From Phellopilus nigrolimitatus (Eukaryota > Basidiomycota > Agaricomycetes > Hymenochaetales > Hymenochaetaceae): a stretch of DNA of 64,000 nucleotides. Position numbers and translations under genes: made by a program. The stretch spans positions 806,001-870,000 of the forward strand of contig JAJOHG010000005.1 in assembly GCA_021029095.1 (NCBI GenBank), read 5' to 3'. How positions within the stretch are numbered: the stretch's first letter is position 1; each line of letters opens with the position of its first letter. This document shows, in pieces, positions 1 through 13,086 of the stretch. The notes below the pieces were generated by a model that worked only from the letters and a program-made list of their open reading frames with translations, made no database searches and was not told the origin of the DNA.

Positions 1-641
1 CTCGACCAATGCAATTGACATATGGAAGGACACGACACGCGGCAGACATCTCTCAGAGAGCGCTGCGATTTGAGGACACTCCGCATACGTTCTAGGGAGC
101 TCTCAGAAAAGACTAGGTCCTGGAAAGCGAATTCGTTGTGCGCGAAAAAGTAGATCCATATAAGCCAGAATGATAGTTCCAAAAGTTGCCCAAAGACTAA
201 CGATGCAGGCAGATCGTGCAACCCAAGGGATAGATAACTTTCAAACCGGTTGAAAACATCATACCATTGATACCACAAAGCTTTTCAGACCTTCTAGGTA
301 AGATAATGTTGCACAAGGCTGTTGAACAGAGGCCAGAGACCACATTTGTCCAGTGAATGCCTGGATGCCAGTTGCGTCTGTCGAATTCTGTCAACGGGGG
401 TTCAAAGTAATAATCGCCCTCCCAACAAGTTGATACAATCGCAGGGTAAATAATGGCCCGGTAAATGGCGGAGTTCGGGCATCGCCGCTGTGCAAAGTTG
501 CAACTCGCCGCGCATCGCCCAGCCATCAAGCGGCAATCTAAAGGTCGTATATGTAAGCTAAGGAATAACTCTGCCAGTGCCACCACAGTATCGTCACGTC
601 CCCCATCCTTTCCACACTGTCCTCGCCACCGTCATCGACGC
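1..641. other. 5' flank of the HECT ligase gene
   Basis: No gene is recognised here. The frame of the downstream HECT gene stays open back to an ATG at 465, but the 59 codons from 465 to 641 look like leader sequence and match no domain. I looked for a C2 domain on the plus strand, because Rsp5/NEDD4 proteins normally start with one, and did not find it. Confidence 0.5.
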
Positions 642-2674
<2,033 letters not shown>

Positions 2675-3244
2675 TTCATTTTTGTCGTCTTTCCATTCGT
2701 CTGTTTTTCCTTCTTTCTTTCTTCCGTTTTTGTTCATTTTTTTATCTGTGTCGCTCCTTGCTATATCTTGTACGTGCACCACATCGCATTTCTCACTTTG
2801 TTTCTGTACTATCCGCTCGTCTTTGGTTCTCGCTACCGCGTATCATATTCCCTGCACATAGCCCCTTGCTTTCTGCTTGTAATATTGTCCTTGGATATCT
2901 TTCCGTGTTTCGCACCCTTTTATTTTATTTGTCAGTTTTTTGATGCTGGCCTGGACTGCAACGATGTACAATTTGACAGTATTTAGGGAACGATAATTAG
3001 ATGGCTTTACACTCGTATTAGTAGCGTACGGTGAGCTTTGTAACGATACATGGTCGTTGCGAAGACAAGTAAAACATGATACAGCAGGAGGGTAAGAGAC
3101 TAGGAAGAGGAAGAAAAACAGATAGGCGTCGTCGATATTCCAATAAACCGGCTTACAGAAAGAAACGATAAAACACCTCGATAATACTCAGAAGAATCAG
3201 AACTTTTCAAAGCAAAAGCAATATAAACATCTGCACAAACTGGG
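2675..3244. other. Convergent intergenic region
   Basis: This is 570 bp between the stops of the HECT ligase (+) and the cap methyltransferase (-). It starts with a T/C-rich stretch (about 2690-2940) that looks like 3' UTR. I see no gene in it. Confidence 0.6.
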
Positions 3245-5407
3245 TTAACCGGATTTGCCTTGAAGCAAGGAAAGACAGATGGACTTACTGGCCGCTTCCC
3301 ACTGGTCTTCGTCCATCTGGCTCTCGCCGGCAGCGTCGACGACCTTCATGCGTTGCAGGAGCGGGCCAAACTCAGGATGCCCGCAGTGCTCCGCGTACAC
3401 GTCGTGGAACTCCTCCTTGTACAAAAGACGTAGGTGGTACTCCGATGCCATCCTAATCAATGATTAGACCCGTGAATCAACTAAATTCGCCGAGAAGAGT
3501 CCAAGAACCTAGAACCAAAACTCACTGGAGGAAGTTGTCCCAGTGCACGATGTACTCGGGCACAGTCCTCCACGGCGTCCTTGAGAAAGAAAGAGTAACG
3601 TTGCCCGAACACGGGTCTGCGTTCACGGTCGTCAAATTTAATGCGGTATACGGCATTGCCGAAAGAGAGGTCGGAGGCATCCTGATCCGACGGAAGGGCA
3701 TCGAGACGCTCACTGCAAAATAAATATAGATGTCAGAGTGGCGATGAAAAGAATGAATAATAGCGATAACCAATGCTTAAAACTCACAGTAACCATTTGT
3801 CATTAGGAATGGTCCCAATGAAGCGTCCGCCCTTCCTTAACCACCTTGTCACATTTTCCAGCATCACACGCGCCTTCTGCACGCTCTCGAACGCGTAGTG
3901 CATGCAGAACTGCATAGACACGACATCGAACGGTGCGGCTCGGGGAGGTAGGGGTACGTCCGGAACCGTGCTCAAGGAGTTGTTATAGCAGTCGAGCGCG
4001 GCGAAGAATGCGGTGAAGCGCGCTGGGCCCTTGGAAGAGTTGGCTGCGGCAGAAGATGAATATCGCGAACGGGCTTGTTCGATGGACACGCTGGCGATGT
4101 CTGTCAAGCCGTCAGTTATATAGAAGAGGATATGTATCTAAGATAGTACCCAAACCGATACGTACCTACACCGACGTATTCCCGCACTCTCGCTTTCTGC
4201 CACTTGTTTAAATCGCCCCCTTTCCCGCAACCCAAATCCAAGACCTTGCCCCCATCACCAGAGAACTGATATTTCCCATTACTCCCGCCTTTCCCGCCCG
4301 CTCCCTCGTTCCCATTGTCGCCCTGAAGTGCGGGGTGGGCAAAGCGAGCTATTAAGACAGACTTCACCCAGTTATTGAAGTTCTTGAGTCCGATGATGGG
4401 TGAGAGCTGCCGCTGTGAAACGCCGACTTCTGGTCGGTGGTTATCTAGTGAAGTGAAAGAAGAAATTTCAAATCGCCACGTCAGTACAATCAACAGCATT
4501 TCGTTCGATAGCACTTACAATGTTGTACAACAAGCCCTACATCTCGCGAGCGTTTAAATGACGGTTCATCTCTGCCCGTCGGTCTGAGACTATCGTTCGA
4601 CACGTCGTCCAGTTTTCGTTTCCCCAGCTTATGAGCACGCAGGGGGTTTTGGCTAAGGGTTTTGTACAAATCCCGCTCGGCAGTGGACAGCGGGACCAAG
4701 ATAGACGTAGGCGCTGTACGGCGGTTGCGGGGGGCATAAGGAATCGTCGAGCGACGCGTCGGAGGACTCATAGTGGGTAACGGATATGGAGGATTGGAGG
4801 GAAGCGCACCAGACAAGGGCAAACGCGGAATTTCTGGGGATCGTGGCGTCGACATGATAGTGGAAGCCGAGGAGGAGCGTCGACCAGAATCTGGTTGATG
4901 AGGCGATGGTGCTATCGACTTTGTTGTGCCAAGGGGGGGCCGGGAGCGCGAAAGCGACGGCTGTAGGATGTCGTGGGGTTTCTGGAGTGGCGACGCGAGT
5001 GGACTGGCGGCGAGGGGAGGAAGAGGAACGGGTGACAGCCCGTCGTCTGAATTCGGCTGGAGGATGTGGGAGAGATGAGCAGAGCGAGGACGAGGAGTGC
5101 CAAAAAGCGGGCTAGCAACGACGCTGCCGCTCGATCGACGATTGTAGTTTGGAGAGGGCACGCGGTCGTCGGCATTGAGCAGAACAGATAAATCAGTGGC
5201 GCGTCGCGTGGAAGTCGGGCTTTGAGCTGCAGCACTAGTGCTAGCACCAGGGGCACTCGGGCTGGCCGTCCAGGGGCTGATTTGAGTGAAGTAGGACGCT
5301 GGGGACGACAGTGAAGGTGTCGGCGGCGCACGCGGAGACGGCAGTGGATGTGCATGAGTGACGGGAGAATTAATCACGGCGTCTCGAACTGGATCGTAGG
5401 GTGGCAT
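3245..5407 (-). CDS. ABD1: mRNA cap guanine-N7 methyltransferase, one frameshift
   Basis: Transfers methyl from S-adenosylmethionine to N7 of the GpppN cap in the nucleus. Five exons on the minus strand: 5407-4519, 4444-4166, 4100-3788, 3712-3526 and 3452-3245, about 624 residues after correction. The first ~296 residues are a Ser/Pro-rich extension of low complexity, much longer than the catalytic core needs. The core starts at VVQHYN and [12 protein letters not shown]. The SAM-binding motif is [15 protein letters not shown], followed by YVGVDIA and the cap-binding region [11 protein letters not shown]. The C-terminal part has FGNAVY and [11 protein letters not shown]. An extra base near plus-strand 3564 breaks the frame between LKDAVED and VPEYIVHW; the exon length is one base too long for its flanking intron phases, which supports an indel. 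Start: first ATG of the long open exon (MPPYDP). Identity is secure. Confidence 0.92.
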
Positions 5408-5644
5408 ATCTTTCTAGTTTATTTGTGGCTTGACGGCGAGGAGGCCGACGAGGAAGCTGAGCACGTCGAGGAATGAGTTAAGTACGTCGTCGTTTGTGGC
5501 TTGAGCAGACAACTTCGAATTATGCAAAGTGAGCAGGCCAGTCAACGCCAGAAACGGAAAGTATCGTTTTCGGTCTAAAATTTATAACAGTTGCAAACTG
5601 CTAGACTACGCGTCACTCGGTCGTTCTACATCGTCTACAACGTC
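5408..5644. other. Spacer between two minus-strand genes
   Basis: This 237 bp stretch lies upstream of the cap methyltransferase ATG and downstream of the small secreted-protein stop. It must hold the ABD1 promoter; no TATA-like box stands out. Confidence 0.4.
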
Positions 5645-6179
5645 TCAGCACAAGCACGGCAAGTGGATCGTAATCCAGTCCGTGCATTCACTGCTCGGCA
5701 TGTCATCCCCCGTCTGCAGGTAAAAGTTGTAGTTCGCAGATCCACTGATTGGGCACACCACAAAATTCTGCGTCCCGCCGTCGACGATCGTGTCTCCGCT
5801 CAACCCCCAAGTTGACGTCGTCGCAGTCGCATCCAGTGTCAGTGGCTTCCACGACGTCGTCGCAGTCATGTTCACATTCAGGAACAGCGTCGAGTTAGTG
5901 TCTTGGACCGTGCTTCCGATATCAAACCACCCGCAGCTCGACTCTGGTCCAAGCACCGGCGCACCGTCTATACGTAACTAGAACTGAGACCATGTGCTTC
6001 GCAAAAGTAATGAGTAGAAACATACCAAGCGGCGTGCTCTGGATATATAAGTGATAGACCGGGTCCTGGTCTGTGCGGATTTGCGAGCCCGCCGCAGCTG
6101 CAGCTGACGACGTCGAAGTCGGTATGGCAAAGACTGCAGATACTGCAGAAATGAAGGCGATGATTGCACCGAGCTTCAT
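5645..6179 (-). CDS. Small secreted protein of unknown function
   Basis: Two exons on the minus strand, 6179-6026 and 5967-5645, about 158 residues. The N-terminus MKLGAIIAFISAVSAVFA followed by IPTSTSS is a clear signal peptide with a cleavage site near residue 18. The mature part starts with a Ser/Ala-rich stretch, then DGAPVLGPESSCGWFDIG, a Thr/Ser-rich middle and few cysteines (SSC, VVCP, SSEC, LPCLC). There is no transmembrane segment or GPI signal at the C-terminus. The intron (6025-5968) has a GTATGT donor and joins STPLG to the second exon in frame. It resembles the many short secreted proteins of basidiomycetes, but I recognise no family. Start choice is firm because the signal peptide begins at this ATG and a TATA-like box lies about 55-60 bp upstream. 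Confidence 0.8.
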
Positions 6180-6232
6180 AGCGAATGTACTTCAAACCTG
6201 AATGCAGAATTTGGACAGCACATATAGCGTCC

Positions 6233-6240
6233 TTTATACC
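6233..6240 (-). promoter_or_regulatory. TATA-like box of the secreted-protein gene
   Basis: Read on the minus strand this is TATAAAGG, about 55-60 bp upstream of the ATG at 6179. Position and sequence fit a TATA box; function is inferred. Confidence 0.5.
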
Positions 6241-6245
6241 TCGAC

Positions 6246-6745
6246 GAGAAATGGCGGCAGGGGAATCCTCGCGCTCAGTTCCAAACGGATTTCATGCCCA
6301 AGTGCATCTCGAATCATTATGTCCTTGCAACTCGTCACAAGACGGTGCGCTCATTTGTGGTGTCTATTGAGCGTCCGTCATAATTGCGAAGTTATTCCTC
6401 GTCGGATGGTTTAATTCAGACAGAGCCGGATCTTTTGTCGCTATGGTCATTCCTCGGGAGGACAGGCGGGTTCATTCCGTTAATAAAACGTCGTGGAAGG
6501 CAAAGACGTGTCTAGTAATGGGCATAAGCGGATGCTGAAGAGATGAGGAGGATTAGAAGGTGAAAGTTGAAGAAACGCGAACCATGCTATCGCCACGCGA
6601 AAGATCTGCACAAGAAACGTAATCGAATTTGGGTCAGATGCATCGACGACGAGCGTGCGTACTGCGAGTCGCTCGACTCCCTCCACCTACTTCCGCTGAA
6701 AAGCTCTTGACGTTTGAAGGAAAAAACAGCTGACGACCGTCGCCG
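6246..6745. other. Divergent promoter region
   Basis: This is the rest of the 566 bp between the divergent secreted-protein gene (-) and the beta-adaptin gene (+). I see no further gene. Short frames here have no recognisable product. Confidence 0.5.
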
Positions 6746-9488
6746 ATGAGCGGCCAAGGTGGACAAGATGCCAAGTTCTTTCAACGGGGCAAGATCCAGG
6801 TGTGTACCCCACACCGTCTGACAGCGGGCGCTCGTGCTGAGCAGAATATGTTTCGTACTCTAGGAATTTCGTGCGGAGCTGCATGCCGCCGAGGCTAAGG
6901 ACAAGAAGTTCGTGAAGCGAAAGACGGTGCTCAAGAAGGTCGTGGCGAACATCACCATGGGCAATGACAGTGCGTGCCTCGATTTGACTTGCATGCGTAA
7001 AGACTAGCAGAGTTCATGGCGCATTACGCAGTGTCTCCCCTGTTTCCCGACGTTGTCGCGTGCCTCGGGACGCCGTCTTTGGAGATAAAGAAAAGCAAGT
7101 ATTCAAGCTGCGTAGGCTAATGTGCAGCGTCCTAATACCCGGTCTAGTGGTCTACCTTTTCCTCGTCAGCTATGGCAGGTCCAAGCCCGATCAGATTCAG
7201 ATCGTTATCCCGAGTTTTCTTCAAGTGCGCAACGTCCATTCATTCATCTGCAATGCTCATACATGCTCACTAGGACTGCGCGGACCACAACCCGCTCATA
7301 CGAGCACTTGCCATCCGTACCATGTCGTACATTCCGCTCCAGATCGTTACGGAGTCGCTCACAGACCCGCTGCGCCATGCACTCAAAGATCGTGACCCGT
7401 ACGTGCGAAAGACGGCTGCGATCTGCGTCGCAAAAATGTACATGGCGGACCCGCGCCGGACGGAGCGCGCGGGCTTCGTCGAGATGTTGCGAGACCTCAT
7501 GCTTGATGCAAATGCAACCGTCGTAGCGAATGCCGTCGCATCGCTCGTCGAGATCAGTGAGCGGCACGATGGCATAGCGTTTCGAGTGAACTTGACGGTC
7601 GCAAACAAGCTATTAACTGCGCTTGGAGAAAGTTCAGAGTGCGTGCTCGTCCGACATTGTTTTTTCTTTCTTTTAGTCCGCTCATTAACTCTGACAATTC
7701 GTGAAGATGGGGCCAAATATACATTATGGAGGCGCTCATGACATTTGTCCCTAACGAATCCAAGGACGCAGAAATAATCGCTGAACGAATCACTGTCCAA
7801 CTCCAGCATGGCAACTCAGCTGTCATCCTCACAACGATCAAAGTGCTTTTGTACCTCATGAATTACATGGAAAACCGGAAGCTCATCGAATATATTTGCA
7901 AAAAGATGGGCCCTCCTCTTGGTGAGTATAAACGATGTTCATACCCATGAGTATGATTGTAATGACTTTTTCCGCAGTAACGATGCTTTCATCTGGGCCC
8001 GAGGTGCAGTATGTTGCATTGCGTAACATCCTCCTCATTATCCAGAGACGACCTGCTGTGCTGAAGAACGACGTCAAAGTCTTCTTTTGCAAGTACAACG
8101 ACCCCATTTATGTTAAGCTGGCTAAACTGGAAATCATGTACCGTCTGGCTCGAGATGAAAACTTCCGAGAAGTGCTCGCTGAGCTGCAAGAGTGAGTGAA
8201 CTGAAGTCTTTCAACTTAAGTTTCCATGTCTGATCACTAGGCAGATACGCATCTGAAGTAGACGTGGATTTCGTGCGCAAAGCTGTGCGGTCAATTGGTC
8301 GCTTAGCAATCAAAGTTGAGGCTGCTGCGGACCAGTGCATCGAGGCTTTATTGGACCTCATTGAGACGAAGGTTTCGTACGTCGTACAGGAGGCTGTCAT
8401 TGTCATCAAAGACATATTTCGACGGTACCCTGGGCGCTATGAGGGTGTCATCCCAAAATTGTGTGAGAATCAGGATGCCCTAGACGAACCCGAAGCCAAA
8501 GCTGCCATGATTTGGATCATAGGGCAATTTGCTGATAAGATTGACAACTCAGATGAGTTGCTTGATGATCTTGTCTACACTTTCCTCGAGGAACCGACAG
8601 AGGTGTGCCTGAGCTAAAAACATATATTTTTGCATCCAATGATCGAGGCCATTTTACAGGTCCAACTCGCTTTGCTTACCGCAGTGGTGAAGCTCTTTAT
8701 TCACAAGTCTCAGTCAGCGACAAGCAAGGAGATTGTGCATAAAGTTCTAAAATGGACAACCGAACAAGTCGACAACCCAGATTTGCGCGATCGTGGCTTC
8801 ATGTATTGGCGACTGCTGGCGATAAACCCTGCCGGTGCTGGCGAGGTTGTGCTGGCAGAAAAGCCACCAATCACCACTGATTCAGACCGTATGGACAGAG
8901 GTTCGCTAGATCAGCTCCTGCTCCACACAGGAACGCTCGGCAGTATATATCACAAAAACCCCGAAGTCAGTTGTTTCCTTTACATCGATCAATCTATAAA
9001 TTAGCTAATTTCGCCAAACCTCTCAGACATTCATCCGCAACGCGAAAGCTAAGGCACTGCCCATCAGCCCCGCGCTCAACGAGAAATCGCGGGCAGTCAT
9101 AGTTTCCCTACCTCCCGAGCAGCTCCCGCCTTCCGTCGCCAACATCCCGGGCCCGCCCCTACCTGCCCAGCAGCCGTCGAACACTGCCGGTCCGCCGGTG
9201 CCACCACTCCCAGACAGATCGCGCACTTTACCGCCCAACCTGGCCGACCCGCTTAGCAGCAGTCCCTCTGGCCCGGACACGAAGACCAGTCTGGTGGATA
9301 CGGAGGGGGAGGCGGAGTCGGACGGCGGCGCGGACGCGGACACGGGCTCGGACGGCGACGGCGACGCCGCAGAGCACCTGAGTCCGAACGGCGCGGACCC
9401 GTACGCAAATTTGGATGGAGCATTCGGTGCATACGTGACGGACGAGCCGAAGCCGATGGGCAACGGCGAGGATGATTTACTTTTTTGA
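6746..9488 (+). CDS. APL2-like: AP complex beta-adaptin (AP-1/AP-2 type, probably AP-1)
   Basis: Large beta subunit of a clathrin adaptor complex, which binds clathrin and dileucine cargo at trans-Golgi, endosome or plasma membrane. Ten exons: 6746-6799, 6864-6969, 7032-7094, 7148-7224, 7274-7638, 7707-7921, 7978-8191, 8245-8602, 8660-8965 and 9027-9488; they sum to 739 residues with no frame break. It starts [16 protein letters not shown]. The alpha-solenoid trunk is recognised by [12 protein letters not shown], the segment from [12 protein letters not shown] into [27 protein letters not shown] and [11 protein letters not shown]. The tail is Pro-rich, then Asp/Glu-rich, and ends GNGEDDLLF. 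There is no C-terminal appendage domain, as is usual for short fungal beta-adaptins. Intron 3 (7095-7147) begins GCAAGT, a GC-AG intron, and is needed to restore [14 protein letters not shown]. Whether it serves AP-1, AP-2 or both cannot be decided from the sequence. Confidence 0.9.
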
Positions 9489-9826
9489 TCGACTTGAGTG
9501 TAGCGAGACGAGGAGATCCCCGTGAATTTTGCTAATTGGAAACTGGTGCCTGTAATTGTTGTGGATGTGATGCAAACTTCGTCGATTCATTCGCTCTTCG
9601 TTTCTTGCTTTGCTTTGGTATATATTTTTAGCGCTGAATAATTACATGTGTATATGAAGGTACACCGTGTTTTGGTTGCGCGGTCACTCCTTGGAAAGCT
9701 TAAGAGAAACGCATTCAGCGACTCTGGCGAGTTTTCAGCTATCTACAAAGAGATGTATGTCCCAATCTACCTTGAATATTAAGCCGTCCACAATGCTACT
9801 GGTCCGATGGTCGCACATAATGTTTT
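9489..9826. other. Convergent intergenic region
   Basis: This is 338 bp between the stops of beta-adaptin (+) and the sulfide oxidoreductase (-). It holds presumed 3' UTRs; no gene is seen. Confidence 0.5.
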
Positions 9827-11469
9827 CTATGAGAAATCCGGACGAGCTGCACCATTGGTACCAAACCACGTGCCCTTAACCATGTTCTCGTAGTATACCC
9901 AGGGGAAGAAATCCTTTTTAAGGTGGTAGTAGATACGACTGGGCTCCGCCTGGTCGCCCCAGTACTCCGCAAAGGTCTCCTTAGGTTCTAGTCCGTACTT
10001 GAACTCAGCGAGCATAACGTGGCCATAATCAGTGAGCAGCTACAAGTAATTATTGATTAGAAAGAACAGCCTCTGGAACGAAACGACAATTTGCATACCG
10101 GACAGCTTGTGTACCCGTCGTACTTCGCCGCGCTGCTCACCTTGCCGGTGTCCACAAACGAGAATAAGTTCTCCGTCAGAACAGGCGCCTGAGCCGTGAT
10201 TGCCGCCGCCGTCTTGCTCGTCGGCAAGCTCGAACAGTCACCGAGAGCAAACACGTTGCTGTACTCCGGGTTCTTGTGCTGCATCGTTGCGTCATCAACG
10301 CTCACCCACCCGGCCTGGTCCGCAAGCGGGCTGCTTTTAATGACGTCGAGCGGACCCATCGGCGGCGCGACATGCAGGAGGGAGTAGTCCGTTGTGACCT
10401 CCGATCCATCACTCTTCTTGAAGGTCGCAACACGATTGGCAACGTCGATGGAAGTCAGGTTGTGCGAAAACTCGGCATGGATGCCGCGCTCCACGCGCAG
10501 CGTATTAAGCGCGTCAGAATACTTCTTCACGGAGAACATCGTCGGCATGCCATTCCAGAATTCGACTTTGACATTGTCCCCACGGTTTGTTCTGCGATAG
10601 CGGTCCCAGGCCATGTTCATGATTTTTTGAGGAGCTATATGCATGCCATCTAGTCAGTATGGAACAAATATAGTACATTACGTTAACGTGTGACTGACCG
10701 CCGGCGCACTTAATGACACCCGCCGGCTGCGTGAAGACAGCCTTGCCATTTCTCAACGCATCGATGTCCTTCCACGCCTTGTCACAAGTGTTGTAGGAGT
10801 AGATGGAGGAAACACCCGAGGTCGGATCGGCCAACCCCTGCGAAAGACCTTTGACACCTCCCCAGTTGATTTGGAGACCAGTCGCGACGACGAGGATATC
10901 ATAGCCGACGGTGCGACCGGAGGCGAGGGTTACTGAGGAGGATTTGGGCTCGAATGACTTGACGTCTTCCGGCACGTGCTTGATATGGCTCGGGAAGAGC
11001 GATGCAAGAGGCCGACGGAGCTCTGTTTTGTCTTTTAGACCAGCGCCGACAAGCGTCCTGATACAACGAATGCGATATCAAACCTGAACATGTCTGTTAT
11101 GACAGCATCAGACAATTGAGATACTGACCATCCTGGCTGGTTTTATGTTCATCGTCAATATCATAGCTCTCTCCAGCACACGGAAGCGTCACATACCTGA
11201 TAGTGATGCCACTCCGCTGCATCAACAACAGCGACGTCGTCATCAGCGAGCGTTTTTCCCGCATCTTTGAAGCGGTCAAAGATCTGGTTAGAGACGCTGA
11301 TGCCGCCAGAGCCTGAAAAGATGGTTCACAGGCTGGACGTTTCGTGTATGGAGTTGCCAAGCTCACCTCCACCGACGACAAGGACCTTGTACTTGTCCTT
11401 TGAAGCCGCCGCTGCCGTGCTGGCGAATCTGGCACCAGATGTATGAAGGGCGCGGGCAACGAGCGCCAT
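9827..11469 (-). CDS. HMT2/SQR-like: Mitochondrial sulfide:quinone oxidoreductase
   Basis: FAD flavoprotein of the mitochondrial inner membrane that oxidises sulfide and passes electrons to quinone. Six exons on the minus strand: 11469-11367, 11312-11197, 11136-11129, 11057-10699, 10634-10099 and 10039-9827, summing to 444 residues with every phase matching. The first ~22 residues (MALVARALHTSGARFAS) look like a mitochondrial presequence. The FAD-binding glycine motif VLVVGGGSGGISVSNQIF follows, then AEWHHYQPGWTLVGAG, the PIKCAGAPQKIM-like segment (here IKCAGAPQKIMNMAWDRY), and FALGDCSSLPTSKTAAAI. The C-terminus has WVYYENMVKG. The third exon is only 8 nt and encodes the PGW of HHYQPGW. Without it that conserved motif is lost and the frame breaks. 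It stands head-to-head with the Mso1-like gene. Confidence 0.9.
11129..11136 (-). other. 8-nt microexon of the sulfide oxidoreductase
   Basis: On the minus strand a CCAG acceptor is followed by 8 nt (CCAGGATG) and a GTCAGT donor. Splicing it in gives Pro-Gly and the first two bases of Trp, restoring HHYQ-PGW-TLVGAG in frame. The flanking introns are about 60 and 71 nt. Confidence 0.8.
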
Positions 11470-11784
11470 GATAAAGAAGGACTTACAAAAATTGCTGAAG
11501 TTCGTCTCGGAGTTTTGAACCGCGAAGGATGATTATTGCGACATCGTTGCCTTTTCGAGACATGATCGGCGCGCGTAGCACGTCTATTTTTGGTGGCGAC
11601 ACGCTTGTGGCTTATAATCATTCCCGGTTGCCACCTCCCGACGTCGACGACGGCTTCATTTCTCTACTTCCGCCCATCACCTCGCCAGCTGGTCTGCGCG
11701 ACAGTGTACTTTTCTTTCGCCTTCTAGTTTTGTTTTTCTATTCTACCGACTTTTCATTTCACTGTACTATTCACGACCGACATC
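11470..11784. other. Divergent promoter, sulfide oxidoreductase / Mso1-like gene
   Basis: This 315 bp stretch separates the two start codons. Its right half is T/C-rich, as often seen just upstream of basidiomycete start codons. No clear TATA box is seen. Confidence 0.45.
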
Positions 11785-13086
11785 ATGCTACCAGCAAACC
11801 CTCGCTCAGGAAGGAGTCTAACAACGAGACGCCCGGCAGCGTCACAGTCGAGGTCTGTGAGCCGTCCAAGAGTAGGATACTCGGAAGAAACTGAAAGAGA
11901 ACCGAGGGGACGTACTCAGCAAGATGTTTCTATTCGTCCGCAACGCTCCATGAGCAATGTGTCCCTATCTCGTACGCACCAGTCGACGGAGTCCCCTCCG
12001 CCCTTGCCTCGTCAAGCACATAGGACCACCCCTTCCAACGCGGTGCGGCCTGCACACTCCCGTCCGCCCGCCTCAAGAGAATCCGTTATATCAGATTCAT
12101 CCGTATCTTCGTCCGGTTCGTCATTCATGGACCGCATGCGACAGCGTTATCCGGATAGCTCGTCTTCACAAACCAGTCTGGAACTCGAACAAGATTCCCC
12201 CAAAGATCACAAGGAGTCCCAGCGCCAGTTGCGGGGCAAGTGGACCGATGGCGGAGATGCTTATCGTGGTGAGTTATTTTCTGCTTCTTACACGTGCGAA
12301 TCTCACTGTGAAAAAATGTGTGCTATAGATACTGAACAAACTTCGAAAACCGAGCAAGATCCCGCTCTTACTAGCTACGTTTCCTACGGTAGCTCGATTT
12401 GGAACCGCATCACGACCGCCACGAGCAGTCTGGCTTGGTCCGGGAGCTCAACAAGCGGAGGTTAGTTTTTGGTGTGTCACGAAGCGTTAGCTGACAGACG
12501 GACAAAAGCAGTAACTTTAAATGGGGACTCTGAGGTGACTCGGGTTCTGAAGGCATATTATCTTAATAGTGCACGCGATAGGTCGGATTTACCTGACTGG
12601 CTTTTTGACGAACACGAGCGAGGAGTGGTCAAGGGATCTCAAGATATTCGCCGTGACGAAGATCATGTCGCGACGACTTCGCAGGATCGGGTTGCAGCGA
12701 CGCGGGGTAAAGGTCTCAGAGATATCTACGACGAAGCAGCGGCCTCTGTCTCCACTTCTCGAAGCAGCAGAAGGCCTGCAGACGATACATCGTCTACCGT
12801 CGGCTCCGAAGTGCCCGGTGCTTCCAAAGCAACAAATAGATTGAAGGCACTCCGGGATGCGAAACGCAGGGCTGCGACGGGAGGACGCGCGGCGAGCACT
12901 TCAGCTGCGAACTTTGCAGAAGAGCACGGACGCAGCGCATCGCCTGACGATTATAGTGGATTCAATAATGCTACTTCGGCTGCGCCGTCATCAGGGTGGA
13001 AAGGGTCGGATAATCAAGGATGGAACGATGCGAAACGGATGCCACCTGCTCGAGTCGGATTGCCAACAAATCCGAGGAGACTTTGA
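11785..13086 (+). CDS. Mso1-like Sec1-binding protein
   Basis: Three exons, 11785-12268, 12329-12460 and 12512-13086, give 396 residues. Residues 1-160 are Ser/Arg/Pro-rich and probably disordered. The centre, about residues 180-235, has YGSSIWNRITTATSSLAW followed by a linker and TRVLKAYYLNSARD with LPDWLFDEHERG. I recall this arrangement from the Sec1-binding region of fungal Mso1, which binds the SM protein Sec1 and helps SNARE-dependent exocytosis. The C-terminal third has a basic stretch (NRLKALRDAKRRAA) and a Ser/Gly-rich tail. The assignment is from memory of the family, so the product call is moderate; the gene model is good, with both introns having GT-AG ends and matching phases. 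Alternative: an unrelated protein sharing the LPDWLF motif. Confidence 0.68.

Noticed and set aside
4906..5355. Alternative frames inside the cap methyltransferase N-terminal exon
   Set aside because: They are shadows of the Ser/Pro-rich exon, whose frame splices correctly into the catalytic domain.
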